Shown: positions 32,030 through 44,863 of the stretch, piece after piece
Numbering within the stretch: the stretch's first letter is position 1
How the letters are laid out: each line of letters opens with the position of its first letter
Source: Quercus robur
Taxonomy: Eukaryota > Streptophyta > Magnoliopsida > Fagales > Fagaceae
Reading direction: 5' to 3'
Assembly: GCF_932294415.1 (NCBI RefSeq)
Contig: NC_065545.1
Span: 42,632,327 to 42,696,326, forward strand
Length of the DNA: 64,000 nucleotides
Notes under the pieces: generated by a model
Told to the model about the DNA's origin: nothing
Seen by the model: only the letters and a program-made list of their open reading frames with translations
Databases searched by the model: none
Program-made: the position numbers and the translations under genes

Positions 32030-34545
32030 TTAATTAAGTGATCTTGGCCTCTCATAACCATCTTCCTTCTGTTGAGGCTTTGGTTTCCCAGCCTGCCTTG
32101 ATTCTGGTTTCCAATTGGTTTTAGTTAAAGACTGACCTAATAAGTCAGCAATGTCTGTTGCCATTGCCTCAGCCTTCTTCACGTACGGAAAAGTTTCCTC
32201 CTTGAAGTGGTGTGATAACCACATATACATAGACAACACTTGATGCTTAGTCTCAAGATCCAAGAGCTCTGCATCATTTCGAGCAGAACCCTTGGGCATC
32301 CCCATTGCAATATTGACAGGAACATCCTGACTGTATGCTGAAGCAAACCTAAGGAGATGGTACATTGCTTTTGGGTCTCTTATATTAACTGGGGCAAAAC
32401 CAAAGTTAAAACGATCTTCAAGAGATAATCCCTGTACCTTCTCCAACATATTTGCGACCTTCTTTATATGATGATGTTGACACAGAAAGTATGATCCATC
32501 TAGACGGCAATTTTCACCAAATTTTTCAAGTAGATGGCAGAATGTAACATTAGGCAGCTGCCCAGCAGATAGTTCAACTTGTTCAAAGAAAGGAAAGAGA
32601 CCGCCTTTCCTTACATCTTCAAAAGGTTGCTTCAAACACTCAATCAAGTAGTCTAAATCTTCTAAATGCAAGGTCGTTGTGAGTCCGTCTGGATAGCGGC
32701 TTCCTCTACGACCAGCTCTTCCAGCAATTTGTTTCACCTGTGATGCTGGAACTGGAACAATCTTGTCTCCATTGTATTTTGAAAGGCTAAAAAAAAAAAA
32801 AACTTTTAATGTTAAGATTCAAACCCATTCCCACAGCATCACTAGCAAAAAGCACATCAAATTCATTATCTCCATCATTGAATAGAGTAGCTTGCTGTCT
32901 ACGAGTTTCTGGTGGCAAGGCACCATAAATTACACAACAACGGTGATTGGTGTGTTTCTCAATTGCCATTTTAACCTCAAATATTTCTCTCCTCGAAAAA
33001 GCAACCACACAGTCCCCAGAACGGACATTTTTAAGATCTCCCAACAGGGTCTTGGCTTCAACCACCAACGGTTTAAACCTCTCATAATGTCGTTCATGCA
33101 ACTGATCACTAGTTTCTGCACAGATCTTTCGAACAATACTCAAAACACTCGGATCCCCACATAAATGTATCTCATCAGCCTTCAATCCAAGCAATGCCCG
33201 TGTCCAAGCATAACCCCTACATGGGTCTGCCATCATCTGAATTTCATCAATAACAGCCACATCGTACAAGTCATCTGTCGACACCATTTCCACAGTACAG
33301 GCAATATGGTTTGAAAAAGGGACAAATTTTTTTCTTGACCTGTGTGTAGAGCACAGTAAACCCCAAGTGCATTCACCTTGTCAAAGACTTCCACAGCCAA
33401 TAATCTGAAAAGACTACAACAGATACCCTTCTTGGCTTCCATAAACTGTTGCAAAGCATTGTAAGTTTTACCACTGTTGGTTGGACCGCAATGATACATT
33501 GTGCCCGTTTGGATAGCACGTCTCACTGCGTCCGCGTTTTCCTCTTTGTTTTTTTTTTTTTTTTTTTTTTCAGCCGCATATTGTTGACTTTTCAGCCATG
33601 AACAGTGACTTATATACTGTTTATGGGTCCCACAAACTCCACTTTTTATCAACTTTTTCATTAAAAATGGGTCCCACGGCACTATTCACACATTTAAAAA
33701 TTATTTTGCTACAGTGTTTTCAGTTTCAGTTTTCAGTTTCAGCAAAAATAAACTCAATCCAAACGGACCCATTATCTTCTGTTTCATAGCCCGTGCAAAA
33801 CGGAAACCAAGTGTGGGGCTTGGTAAGGTCTGCAGACTCAATCATACCCCGAAACCGCTTAATCTCGTCAGGAAACTCCTCTAGACAAAACTCCACAAAT
33901 ATAGGAAACAAGAACTTGACAGAATCATTGGATGGACCGAGTGACGCCACATACTTAAAAATGTCAGCAGAACACTTCTTGAAGAAAAAGTTCCGGAACT
34001 TATGCACTGCAGTAGGAAAGAATGACATACCAATGTAAATGGCGAGAACCTGATTTTCCAAAGTAATTGAAAACTTGCTGCATCATCTCCCAATCACACC
34101 GCGTTTGCTTTGCACCCTTTTCGGCATTTCTTAACTCGCGATACACTTCGACAGGATTCCGTGATGCAATGTGCAAATAACCCTCACATCTCTCTAAACC
34201 CACATCATCATCATCATCACTAGCCACCATACAATCACCATTTTCCAATTCAACCGTGGTTGAATCACCAACATTGCTACAATCCTCCTCCTCATCATCA
34301 TCATCTACCACACTATGCAATTCAACAGTTTTCCTAACATCAGCATCAAAATCACATTCAGAATCAACCATAGTCAAATTAGACACACCATGTTCATCAT
34401 CACTAAATGCTGAAGAAGAAACGGGTTTGGCATAGAGGGTAGCAGTAAATTTGAGAGGTTGTTGTGAGAAAAAAATTCTTAAAAGAGTGAATAAAGGTGG
34501 AAAATGAAGGGGTTGGGTTAGGGACATCATCGGCAGGAGTAACAA
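32030..34545 (-). pseudogene. SUV3: SUV3-like mitochondrial RNA helicase pseudogene, intronless
   Basis: The minus strand carries homology from a probable targeting leader to the C-terminus with no introns: acidic N-terminal part, LAIYIGMSFFPTAVHKF, the P-loop [16 protein letters not shown] near 33480, the DEIQMM box, GMGLNLN, and [19 protein letters not shown] near 32700, ending [18 protein letters not shown]. Breaks: a deletion of about 16 nt near 34048, an extra T near 33797, a MITE at 33500-33769, a frameshift at 33321-33334, and a homopolymer replacing conserved residues at 32788-32802. In plants SUV3 unwinds RNA in mitochondria. The lack of introns suggests a retrocopy, although no poly(A) tail or target duplication was found. 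A transcript could not encode the helicase. Confidence 0.85.
33500..33769 (+). mobile_element. 270-bp MITE inside the SUV3 pseudogene
   Basis: It starts TGTGCCCGTTTGGAT and ends ATCCAAACGGACC, flanked by the 3-bp repeat CAT (33497-33499 and 33770-33772). Removing it and one CAT restores the codons around the P-loop. The right half closely matches the MITE at 52689-52989 (CATTAAAAATG, TTTAAAAATTATTT, CAGTGTTTTCAGTTTCAG). The 3-bp duplication fits a PIF/Harbinger-type origin. Confidence 0.85.
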
Positions 34546-34954
34546 AGCGACAATGGTGGGAAAGCAAAGGTGGGTGATATAAAGAAATGAAAGATTGGTT
34601 AAATAACAAAACCTTAATCCTAGAAAAAGAAGAAGGATGTTTCTTAGGTTTACAAATTCGAAACAGGGATATGGTTATTAAACTAACACATTTAAAATAA
34701 ATTTTAAAAAAGAAGAAGAGCAAAATGAAGAGTGTCTGTGTGAACATACAAAACAAAACACACTCTTCACTCTTGCCGTCTTTCGCTTGCATTCGGCGCA
34801 CACTGCCTTGCACTTGCACTGCCCTTTCTTCCTTCTGCATCTCTCCCTCTTCAGTCTTGTGAGAGTTTTTTTTTTTTTTTGGCACGTGACTTCTTCTACA
34901 CAAACAAGATTAATACTGTTTGCTTGAGTTTCAAGCTCAGTGTCTGCTCCTTTA

Positions 34955-35310
34955 TAGCATCTCCAACAGGTTTTTTTGTACTGATTGAAGAATAAACAAT
35001 GATATTTAACTTTTCCCTACTTCTTTTTTCAAATACACTTCTAACATATTTTCTATCTTATTTAAATATTATTTTTTCATTCGTTATTTATTCTTTTTTA
35101 ATAACTACACATCTTCCAACATTTTTTTATACAACACATCATTATTATAATAGAAAAAATGTATTTAAAGAATGAACAGTAATCCATCAGACTTGATAGA
35201 CTACTGTTCATTAGCCAAAAAAAATTCATGTTTGCCAAAGCATCTACAGTGCACCTCATTCTCCAAATTTTAGCTACTAGAGCCGGATGCCCAAACCGTT
35301 GGAGATGCTC
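34955..35310. mobile_element. Harbinger/Tourist-like MITE, 356 bp
   Basis: The ends TAGCATCTCCAACAGG and CCGTTGGAGATGCTC are inverted repeats, flanked by TTA on both sides (34952-34954 and 35311-35313). The interior is AT-rich and non-coding. Confidence 0.75.
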
Positions 35311-35313
35311 TTA

Positions 35314-36075
35314 TCAGGGGAAGTAAAAAGAAATGAAAAGAGAGAGGAAAGGGGAAGAGAAAAGAAAGGTAGCTTCCTTAGGTGTGTTGGGATATAGGAA
35401 AGAAAGGAAAGAATTTCAATCCTTTCCTTTGTTTTTTTTTTTTTTTTTTTTTTTGAGCAAATTCCTTTCTTTTTCTTTCCTTTCCTTTGTTTGGTTTATT
35501 AAGGGGAGAGAAATGAAATGTGTGTATTTTTACCTTTATTCCCTTATTTACCTATGACATTTTTTCCATTTTTTATTATATAATTTTTTGCAAATTCTTT
35601 GACTTTTTTTTTTCCTTTTCAAATTTTACGTTTGGTTATACGATTGATCATTATATTTATTTACTTTGGAATTATTTAAAAAAAAGTAACATCATTTTTT
35701 AACCATTTTAAAAAAAAAATTATCATTCTAAACATTTTTATTTAATTTGAAATTAAAATTTTTTTTTAAGCATATCATTTTTTAACTAATTGTTTTTAAA
35801 CAAATCATCATTGTAAACATTTTTTTGAAGTCAAAGGACAACCATATATGACAATTTGACTAAAAAGTATATATTCCATTGACCATTAATATGAACATAT
35901 ACAAGTTAATGTACAAATAGGAAAGAATAAATTGCTTCCTATCAATATGCCCAAGTCACTACCTTTATTTTATTTTTTTATAAACACTACCTTGATTTGT
36001 GTAGTCTAATAGTTGTATATTTGATATTAGGAGCCTGGCATTGATGATGACAAATATTGTAAATGATGTAGAATA
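35314..36075. other. AT-rich intergenic DNA
   Basis: Purine-rich repeats (GGAAAGAAAGG) and a T tract near 35435. Short frames only; nothing recognisable. Confidence 0.3.
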
Positions 36076-36080
36076 TTTTA

Positions 36081-36839
36081 TGTAAGGACCCGATTTGAGT
36101 TCCTAGCCCAACACGTGGGACTTAGGCCCAAGAAGCCCAAAACAATGAATTTGTAGAGGAATGGGTTGGAAAACTGAGTTTTAGTTGGTCAAACAACGAG
36201 CTAGATAGGCTTGATAACAAAAAGATAAAAATGGACAACTGTAAAATGAAGAAAGAACGTCCTCGGCGAAATCCAAGGACAATGGTTCTTATATAATGCT
36301 CTGAGATAATGTTACAAGTTTGATTGTGGATTGCTACAGTATTTATTTTCTCAATTTTTCAATCACCTAATCTTGTTTCGTCCTTCTTCTTTTATATTCT
36401 TTCTCCTTTTCATCTCCACTTTCCATCTCATGTAGTAGCTGTAAGACTGAAATACACTGTTTAGGTATCACTTCTACATTAATGCGGTCAGGGGATTAGC
36501 TGCAGTGCATTTAATGCGGAGGTAGCAGCTTTCTCCCCGGATATTTTAGGGCTCATCCTTATCTTATATCTCTGCAATGCTTGTCTGCCGTAACCGAATT
36601 TCAGGTGTTGTCATCCTTGCTGTCAAACCATCTTTCAGGACCTTGGCCAAGTCCAGCCAAGGAAGTTTTCATCCTCGGCACACTCTTTGGAGTTATTATG
36701 ACCAAACCCCACCTTTTATTTATCAACGCAATCTCCTCTAACGAAGACTTCTCCTTCTCGGGCAGATCCTCGTTCTCGACTTGAGCCACAAGCCCAATAT
36801 ATGGATAAATAATGAACTTCTGGGCCCAAAGGCCCTACA
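36081..36839 (-). mobile_element. Solo LTR, 759 bp
   Basis: Read on the minus strand it begins TGTAGGGCCTTTGGGCCC and ends CGGGTCCTTACA. The 5-bp duplication TTTTA flanks it (36076-36080 and 36840-36844). The end resembles that of the LTR at 47099-47864 (CTACAAATT, TTGGGCTAG, GGTCC, TACA), so they are related. A stem-loop with GCCGAGGA and TCCTTGGC arms lies at 36656-36679, and a second with a 6-nt loop at 36259-36280. Confidence 0.85.
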
Positions 36840-36844
36840 TTTTA

Positions 36845-38035
36845 CATTTCATTAGGTGATTTGTCCATATTTTATACACATAATAAGTTAATAACACAAA
36901 CTGGGAGATTATTTTACATAATTATACACAACAACATATATACATTCCTTCAAAAGCATGTTTTTCTAATACACTTATATCCATCACAATGTCATACAAC
37001 TAACCATAGTTCACTTTCTTTACACTATATTTACATTCCTTCAACAACATATTGTAATAATACATTTACATTAATCCATAACTTCACAAAAAGAATCACT
37101 CTTTTAACTTAGGTCTAGAGCTGGCGTAAAAGACCCATTCTACAAAACTACCTGGGCAAACTTGAGCAAATTGGGGCCGATACCATTATTATCTAGTAAT
37201 ATTTGGCCCACGAAGGCCCAACTATTCTTGTATAAAATGATGAGAGTCAAACCCTTGTCTCCAAAAAAGGGGCATGGTAAAAGAAAGAGAAAGAGAAAAA
37301 AAATAAAAAAAAAATAATAAAGAATGAAGAAAGGAAAAGAGAAAGAAAAACAAAGAACACATAACATCAAGTAAAGCCAAAAACTCCAAGACATATGAGT
37401 AAGGTAAGGTCTGGGCTTTGCCCTTTTGCATCTCAACCATGTAATGGGATTAGGGCCTACGACTATTGTGGGGTGCCCAGTGCCCAGGGAGGGTAGTGGC
37501 TAATAGGAAACATGATGGGGAGCTGAGTGTCTAGAGCAAATAAAAGAGTGGGTGAGAAGAAATGGCAAAAGGGTGAAAGCACTCACCCAAGTTTGGGTAT
37601 AAAAGGAGGAGCAATATCCATGAATGGGTAACATAGAAATTGAGGTGAGCATATGAGGAAATAGATAGAGAAAGGAAGAAAAAGTGCAGAGTGACATGAT
37701 AAAAAAACTTAAGGTATTTATGGCTAGAACAATAGAGAGTTTGTGTGTAACACTAAGAAATCTTTCCCTCCTTCACAAAAAGTCATACCTTCTGCAGACT
37801 TCCCAATGACTAGAATGACTATCTTGACTCACACTCCAAACCCCATGACTTTATAACCCCTTGTTGGCAATAAGGTTTTGTGAGTTGGGATTGAGATATG
37901 TTTAGTCTGTTTCCTCTAGTGTGCATTTTATAAGTATTTACATATGTAATAGTGTATTTATTTGCTTCTTTGAATATGTGGGCTAATAATACCCAAAATA
38001 ACAACCAATGGGTTATTTATATATTGTTTTTAAGT
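36845..38035. other. Intergenic DNA with LTR-like traits
   Basis: It has TGTGGGGTGCCCAGTGCCC at 37466 and a TATA-like GGGTATAAAAGGAGG near 37596, both reminiscent of an LTR, but no matching end or duplication. A purine-rich block lies at 37270-37350. No gene supported. Confidence 0.3.
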
Positions 38036-39215
38036 ATCTTAGAGTGTATTGTTTTGTGCACAGATTGATTCATAAGGCCCATCCTGCAAAGAGAAATAAG
38101 CCCAGCTCCCTCAAATTTGAAAAGCCTTAGCCTAAGCCTGTAGACAACACAAAAAAGGCACCTACACTAAGCAAATGATCATGATCTCTGATAACACAAT
38201 GCCCCTCATTGTCAACCTTAAGAAACTCATCTTTGGCAAATTCCACAATGCCTTATATTTCACGTGCTTTACCTTTTCCATTTAAAAATTTGGGTCAAAC
38301 CTATAAGGGTCATATTTGTAATTGGCATATCCCAATACAAAGAAGCACTTTACTTGTATTTAAGTCTTAGGTTCTAATGTGTTCAAGAAGATCATTTAAT
38401 GTTCAACAAGTGGTATTATTGAAAACATAAAGAATACTCAATAAACAGTACAAGAAAAGCTGGAATTGCAAATCTCAACACCTGCTCTATACTTGTTAAT
38501 CTATCGAGATTTAAAAATCTTAATACCTACCTCAACACCTTTTCAATCTATTGAAATGGAAATTTGAAATCCATAATCTATTTTTGGCCCATGATGACAA
38601 GGATTTCATAGGGTTTCGTGTACTAGAGTTGCAGAGCATATAAAAGCTATATTTTACAGCCTTTATCATACATATAAAAAGATATACAAAGATACTTTAC
38701 GAGAGTTGTTGCGACTTTTTATGCACCTTAGGGTTTTGAACCAAGTTGCATCCAAATCTACAAGTGTGGATTGAAGAACTTTGCTAAATAACAACAATCA
38801 ACTGTTGTTGTGCTGTTAGTCATGTACTATGATTCGTGCAAAAGAAAAGTATATACAAGAACAAGTCCAATTGGGTATTGGAGCTGATACTGGTATATGT
38901 TAATAGGTTCAATTGTAGGTTGGTATTTTTGGATAGTCCGATTGGGTTAAGATTCATTATACTTGTAATCATTTGATTATTGATTAGTGGATTATTCGAG
39001 AGTGGTGACTTGAAATTCACTCGGTGGGGTTTTTGTCAGCAAAGATTTTCCCCATCGTGATCAAATCACCGTATCAAACTTATTTTATGCTGCACTATAT
39101 TTAATTCGGTGATTTGATTATGCCTTAATCTGATTTGCACATAATATTAACTGATTAATAAACTTGAGTAATTGGATTAATTAATTGGGGCCAATCCATA
39201 ACCCAACAAAACCAA
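38036..39215 (+). mobile_element. Degraded LTR-retrotransposon end (probable)
   Basis: The stretch GAGAGTGGTGACTTGAAATT, CACTCGGTGGGG, TTTTCCCCATCGTGATCAAA near 39000-39065 is typical of the 3' part of certain plant copia-type LTRs, ending around CATAACCCAACA (39208). The 5' boundary is unclear and no duplication was identified. Confidence 0.4.
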
Positions 39216-39414
39216 CAAATTTTATTAGTTTTGTGAATTCCAATTTATAATATTAATTTTTCCAGTTTAGCATCCAACCAACATCGAATCATCGTTTGTC
39301 CACAGTCCACATTTTTTTTTTTTTTTTTTGCTCTTTAATTGCTTTACATCTATTAGTAGTTTGATTTAAGGCTTCAAAATAATATAATTATAGTATTTTT
39401 TTTAAGAAAATTTT

Positions 39415-39520
39415 TATTTTTTGGATAATTTGATGGCTATAACAGGATATGGGGCATTTGAAACTCGAATGTTTTTGTTAGAATATCAAGAGATGCCAAC
39501 TAATTAAGTTACAAGATTTT
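39415..39520 (-). repeat. Decayed SINE-like repeat
   Basis: Minus strand: CTTGTAACTTAATTAGTTGG (A-box-like), then TTGATATTCTAACAAAAAC, then GAGTTTCAAATGCCCC (B-box-like). Same layout as the SINEs at 8345 and 56000 but poorly preserved. Confidence 0.4.
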
Positions 39521-39780
39521 TGACTTTTTAGCGCTTGGAAGTTAGAGAACAAGATAATTTAATCATTCTTAATCAAACACATCAAGGGCATTCAAACAAT
39601 CTCTCAAACACATTAAAGGGAAAAGGGCATAAAACCATCAAATTCAAATTGCATGCTTACAACGAAACCAATGACCACTCAAAATGAATAAGAACAAAAA
39701 ATTAAATGTGATTGGCGGTTTTTGTCTAATAGGAAATATCCAAATGATGTCGTTTTGAAGCTATTAATGTATATTGTATT

Positions 39781-41066
39781 CACTGGCGACTCTATGATTT
39801 TTTTTCAGGGTGTTCCTTAACAAGTATAAATTACACAATCTAATAAAAAGAAAAATTTGTATATTAACAACAACAACAATAATAAACACGCAAATACATA
39901 AAGTTTACAATTGCATTCTACGTGGTTTTCTTATCAACCATTTGTCTATAATTCTAGCAAAATAATAAACAATAAACTATAAGTTTATTTGAAATATTAA
40001 TAAAATTATTAATTATTATTGTTTAGTTGTTTCATTAATTTGTTTGTCTTTTATAAATTACAATTTATTATATTATTGTTTCATTAATTATAAAATTATT
40101 AATTGTTGTTTAGCCTAAATAATTTAATTTGTTTGTCTTTTATAATGTATTGGTTAATTAAATTATTAATTATTATTTATTAGTTGTACTAGTACACATC
40201 CTATATGCCGATAATATTTTTTTGAGAAACAATAATGCAAATAATCTAATTTGACTCAAGCTATATATATATATATATATATATCAATCAATGAGTACCA
40301 GAAGAGAAAGTGACATGATGGGAAATTACTTGATAAAAGGAAATTGTAAATTCCTAAATTGCCCAAGCCCAATCCGGTTTTTCCTCTTTCTCAAAAAAAA
40401 AAAAAAAAAAATCGGTTTTTCTTTTCCACCATTTTTTAATTCTCTCATCTTTTTTTATTTTACTATTGTCTAGAACGGTTCTCATCCACATATTTAAACT
40501 TCTCTTACTTTCCCAATGCCTTGACTTATACTTTCTTAGTTCCTAGCTAATCATCTCTCGTCTACACGTTAGGCTCTTTAGAGGTTCTCTCTTTTTCCTA
40601 TCTTTTTTTTTTTCTCTTGCAAGTTTCTTCCTCTCCGCCCTTCTCAGTCTCTTCATTCTCTTTCTAACAAATCTCTTCCTCTCCCTCCTTCTCAACCTTA
40701 GTTACAAACAACAAAAATGCAAGATTTTTTTTCAATTTTTTGTCATAAAAATCTTGTAGAAATATTGCGTTGTCATCCGATGTTGGGCTTGCCGTCCGTT
40801 GTTTTTTTTTTTAGAATTCGTGGGCTTGCCGTTTGCTCAATTACAATTTTTTTTACAGATTTTAGTTCAAAATTTGTTTTTTGGTTTTTTTTTGCTTGAA
40901 AGTAGAACAAATATATATATATATATATATAATTTGAGGGTGTTCTTAATTTTTTTTAAGGGTAAAAAAATAAAAAAATTTTAATTATTATATAATTTTT
41001 TTTTAAATTTAGGGTGTTCCTACACCCTAGGAACACCCTGGGCTGAATGTGGCGTCGCCACTTTGT
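39781..41066. mobile_element. Possible DNA transposon with GTGTTCC ends
   Basis: The left end, near CACTGGCGACTCTATG with CAGGGTGTTCC, is mirrored at the right by AGGAACACCCTGGGCTGAAT and GTGGCGTCGCCACT. The interior is AT-rich with an (AT)n run at 40263 and CT-rich DNA at 40500-40690, and no transposase frame. The target duplication could not be fixed. Confidence 0.4.
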
Positions 41067-41707
41067 ATTCCATTATTTTATATTTATATATATATTTTTA
41101 ATAAGAAAATAGTATTACTGTTCATCCTTGGTGTGATGAATGATGATTACTTCATAGGTACAAAGTTTTCGTGGACGTGGGGTGCGGGTGGGTGGAGGAC
41201 AATAGTCTGAATTCAAGTCTCCAGGAGTGAGACTCACACACACAGTATATATATAAACTATGTTGTGTTAGCTTTTTCTCTAACATATGTTTGTATTTAA
41301 GATGATTTATTTCCATTACACACGTATATGTTAGAGAAGGAGCTAACACAATACATAGTCTCTCTCTCTCTATGTATATATGTATATATTGGATACTTTT
41401 TTTTAAAGAATCATATATTAGACTAGACCAGTGCATATGCATAGTATAATTAAAAAAATTATAATTACACGTATATGGATTCAAATTATATTCTTTTTTA
41501 TTTATTTTATTTATTTTTTTGGATATACACATGAGTTTACTCTTTTTTTTATTAGGTTTTTGATGATTTATTTATAATTAATTATTCGTCTTTTGCCTCT
41601 CATTAACTCACTTAGAAGAAAAATTTTAAAAACTTAAATAGAACACGTTGCGCAAAATTAAACAATAATTAGAATCCAATTGGATTTTATCTCAGTTTTG
41701 CTTATTA

Positions 41708-41755
<48 letters not shown>
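41067..41755. other. AT-rich DNA with microsatellites
   Basis: TA- and CT-type repeats at 41355-41390 and a compound (AT)n(GT)n tract at 41707-41757. No gene seen. Confidence 0.35.
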
Positions 41756-41759
<4 letters not shown>

Positions 41760-42065
41760 CTAAGGCATGCTTGGCAACGTCCTAGGCATGCTTGCAACGT
41801 CCTTGGCCGTCCTCGGCATGCTTTGCAACGTCCTAACTAGTGGTATACTACTCCTTCGCTTCAAAGCTTATAAGGTAGAAAGTGGGGGGATTTCTATTCG
41901 ATGTGGGACGCCTAGGACGTTGCAAAGTATGCCAAGGTCGGCCAAGGACATTGCCAAGCATGCTGAGGACGTTGCTAAGCATGCTGAGGACGTTACAAAG
42001 TATGCCGAGGACGGCCAAGGACGTTGCAAGCATGCCTAGGACGTTGCCAAGCATGCCTTAGGTAC
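41756..42065. mobile_element. Foldback element with 79-bp arms
   Basis: Arms 41756-41834 and 41987-42065 are reverse complements with only two or so mismatches, starting GTACCTAAGGCATGCTTGG. The arms and part of the loop consist of repeated GCATGCTTGGCAACGTCCTA-like units (about nine in all). The loop contains ACTACTCCTTCGCTTCAAAG and ATTCGATGTGGGAC, resembling LTR/TRIM promoter DNA. (GT)n and (AT)n tracts border it. A transcript would form a near-perfect hairpin. Confidence 0.85.
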
Positions 42066-42079
42066 CCACAATATATATG

Positions 42080-42119
<40 letters not shown>

Positions 42120-42555
42120 TAGATTAAATTAGATTAGATTTTAAGTATCAGATTAGATTATAGATTTAATAGTTACAATGAATCCTAAATATTTTCTTTA
42201 GAAATAATAGAAAGTGTCCAATTAGGCTACAAGATTATTGGTGTGGGTTCCACTTAACGATAAGGTATTTTGTATCAAATGATACTATATTGACAGTATC
42301 AAAATTCAATAAGCGTGAGATATGTCAGCCAAAAAATAACTACCCCACTAACAGATGAAAGACATATATTAATGAGTAGTTATTTTTATACACATGTCTC
42401 TCATTTTTTGAATTTTAATATGGATGACGTGATATCATTTGTTACAAAATACTTTTTCCCAGTTAACTTAATTGGTAAGATCCCTGATGGTTGAAACTCC
42501 AAAAAAAAAAAAAAAAAAAAAAAAAACTGCAAAGTTATTGGTAGATATAACTATA

Positions 42556-42588
42556 CTAGCCTCATCACACGCGCACTTTGCGTGTGCG
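42556..42588. repeat. Short palindrome, CTCATC...GATGAG
   Basis: CTCATCACACGCGCACTTTG followed by CGTGTGCGATGAG forms a hairpin of about 13 paired bases with a short loop. Similar sequences occur at MITE ends in plants; the rest of such an element is not evident. Confidence 0.5.
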
Positions 42589-42878
42589 ATGAGTTTTTTT
42601 TTTTTTTTTAGTGGTCCTATTTTGTAGAAAAAAAATTATGTATTTTTATTTTACATATATAATTTTTATTTTGAGAATCTAATTTATAAGTGGATAAAGA
42701 AATTTGAAAATTTACAGGAGAGTGACTGTATTTTTTAGGCAATAATTTAGTGGGAGTTAGAGTTGTATTTTTACCAAATTGTCTTTTAATTTTGTCTCTA
42801 CTTAAACATAGGAATGTAGGGGTATTTTTGAACAAAAAAAAAAGAGGATCTCAAATAGGGGAAACCCCTTAAATAGTA

Positions 42879-43227
42879 CTCCCTTCGTCTCAGTTTGTTT
42901 GTCCTTTATTCTATTTTGGGATGTCCCAAAATATTTTTCTGTTTTTAAAAATAAAAATAATTAATTTACTAATGTTCCTATTATACCCGTACTTTATTTT
43001 CAAAATTATTTGAAAAGAAAATTAACAAATATTTAAAAAATCAATATAATTAGGGCACATTTTTAGTTGTCTCATTAAAAATAACTATTTTTTTTTAAAG
43101 CTGATAAATTTATTTGATGGTAGTTTTGTAAACTTATACATTTTTATAAGGTAGACAAGACAATAAATGATGTTCCCTTAAAAATTTTGACTTTTCAAAC
43201 ATGTCAAATAAATTGGAATGGAGGGAT
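42879..43227. mobile_element. Stowaway-like MITE, about 349 bp
   Basis: The left end CTCCCTTCGTCTCAGTTTG and the right end AATTGGAATGGAGGGAT are inverted, with TA on both sides (42877-42878 and 43228-43229). This matches mariner/Stowaway MITEs (CTCCCTCCGT, TA target). AT-rich and non-coding. Confidence 0.75.
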
Positions 43228-43229
43228 TA

Positions 43230-44863
43230 GTATAAATGAGGGGGTTTTTTTTTTTGTGGTCTTATTTTGTAGTAATTTTTTTTTTGCATTTTAGGCAATG
43301 TTTTAGGGGGAATTAAATTTATATTTTTACTGAATTATTCTTTAATTTTGTTTCTACTTAAACATAGAAATGTATGTGCCTTTTTGGAAAAAAAAGAAAA
43401 AGAAAAAGAAAAAGAGAATTCCAAATATAGAAACTAGTAGCTCGGACAAGTAACTAACTCACCTGAGTTTTTTTAATTAATTTAGGAGTATAATATTTAT
43501 GGGATGCGAATTGCAATCTTTTTTTACTGAAAAAAAAAAAAAAAAAAAATGATCCAGTGCAGTGATGTAGATGGGTTATGGACCCTACCACCCTAATCGA
43601 GAACATCGCGATCAGTCAGAAGACTCATGACAGATACTGTTGTATAAATGGAATCATGGATTGTTTTTTGTTTTTGTAGTAGAGACTAGAGAGTAGAGAG
43701 AGATATTAATATTGATATTACCGCCAGCTACAGTACGAAAACTCTTTTAGACTTTTTTCTTTTCCTTATTATTCGCATTTCACAGACAGACACTCTCGTA
43801 TTAATAGCTAAATATAAACTCTCTTCCTTTCCTTTACCGATTATCTTCAATCTCAGATCCACAAAATCCCACCATTTTTTTCCATCTCTTTATTATTAAA
43901 AATTCAGTGAATTACATATTTTTAAATAACAAAAAAAAAAAAAAAAAAAAGAAAGAAAGAAAGAAGAAGAAGGTGGTCCTGGCTGCTGCATCGAAACCCA
44001 CATGGGAAACAACTATCTATCAGATATATATAATATTATTATTTGTATATGTAAGTACATCATCGTCGTCATCATCTTTTCATTTATACAGTTTTATTAT
44101 TATTATTATTATTTCTTTTGGCCTTTACAGTTACATACCCAATCAATTGCTATTTGCTACCTAAAAGTGCTCAATTCTTTCGTTTCTAAGCAAACCAAAA
44201 AAGTTTCTTTTCCTCTCAGTCTCAGGCAAGGCCTTTTCTCAACTTTAACCAAAATAAAATTGTATTTGTGCTTTCATTATGTGTAAAAGTTGGGGAAAAA
44301 AAAGTTGGGTTTCTTTCATTCGGGCCATCAATCTTTGACTAACAGGTGGGGATGGGGTGGGCTTGCTTTTTCCTCTCTTTCAATTTTTATCCTTTTTTTT
44401 TTTTTTTTTTTTGATAAGAACCCTTTTTCTTCTTAACGTGAAGGAAGTCTTTGTCACAAATTTTATGATGGTCTCAGTTAGGTGGATGGTTTTTTCACAT
44501 TTTAAAGACCTTTTCTTTTGCTGAACCTCTAGAAAATTCAACAAGTTTTTCTTCTTCATGTGTTTTTGTTTTTGTTTTTGTTTTTGGCTGCAGTTGCTAT
44601 CAGACTCAAGTCAACCAAGCACAGTTAACACGGAAACCCATCAATTAAAAGAAGCATACTTTTAATTTTTCTTTTAGAAAGTCTACTGTAACATGATACA
44701 CCAAGAAAAAAGAGAATTGAATTCGTGTGAACACAAGAATCTGCTCCTGGTTGATTCAAGAACACAACAACACAAGCAGAAGTTTGATGAAGAAGTATTC
44801 AGAGGCTTAAGCTGATTGATTGTATCTCAGAGAGTGGTAAATAATAGTAATAAGAATATAAAG
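43230..44863 (+). promoter_or_regulatory. Upstream region and 5' leader of the DUF716 gene
   Basis: Contains A/T tracts (43530, 43932, 44397), ATT repeats near 44095 and GA/CT-rich DNA. The bases just before the ATG (AATATAAAG) form a plausible plant context. No TATA box can be chosen with confidence, and a leader intron is possible. Confidence 0.3.

Noticed and set aside
32030..34545. Functional SUV3 gene with introns hiding the breaks
   Set aside because: The breaks are small frameshifts and a MITE inside conserved helicase motifs, without splice sites placed to remove them in frame.
36601..36789. 62-codon frames on both strands
   Set aside because: They lie within a solo LTR and match no protein pattern.
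44816..44863. Upstream extension of the DUF716 protein
   Set aside because: The extension would need a non-ATG start; ATG 44864 gives the expected family N-terminus.
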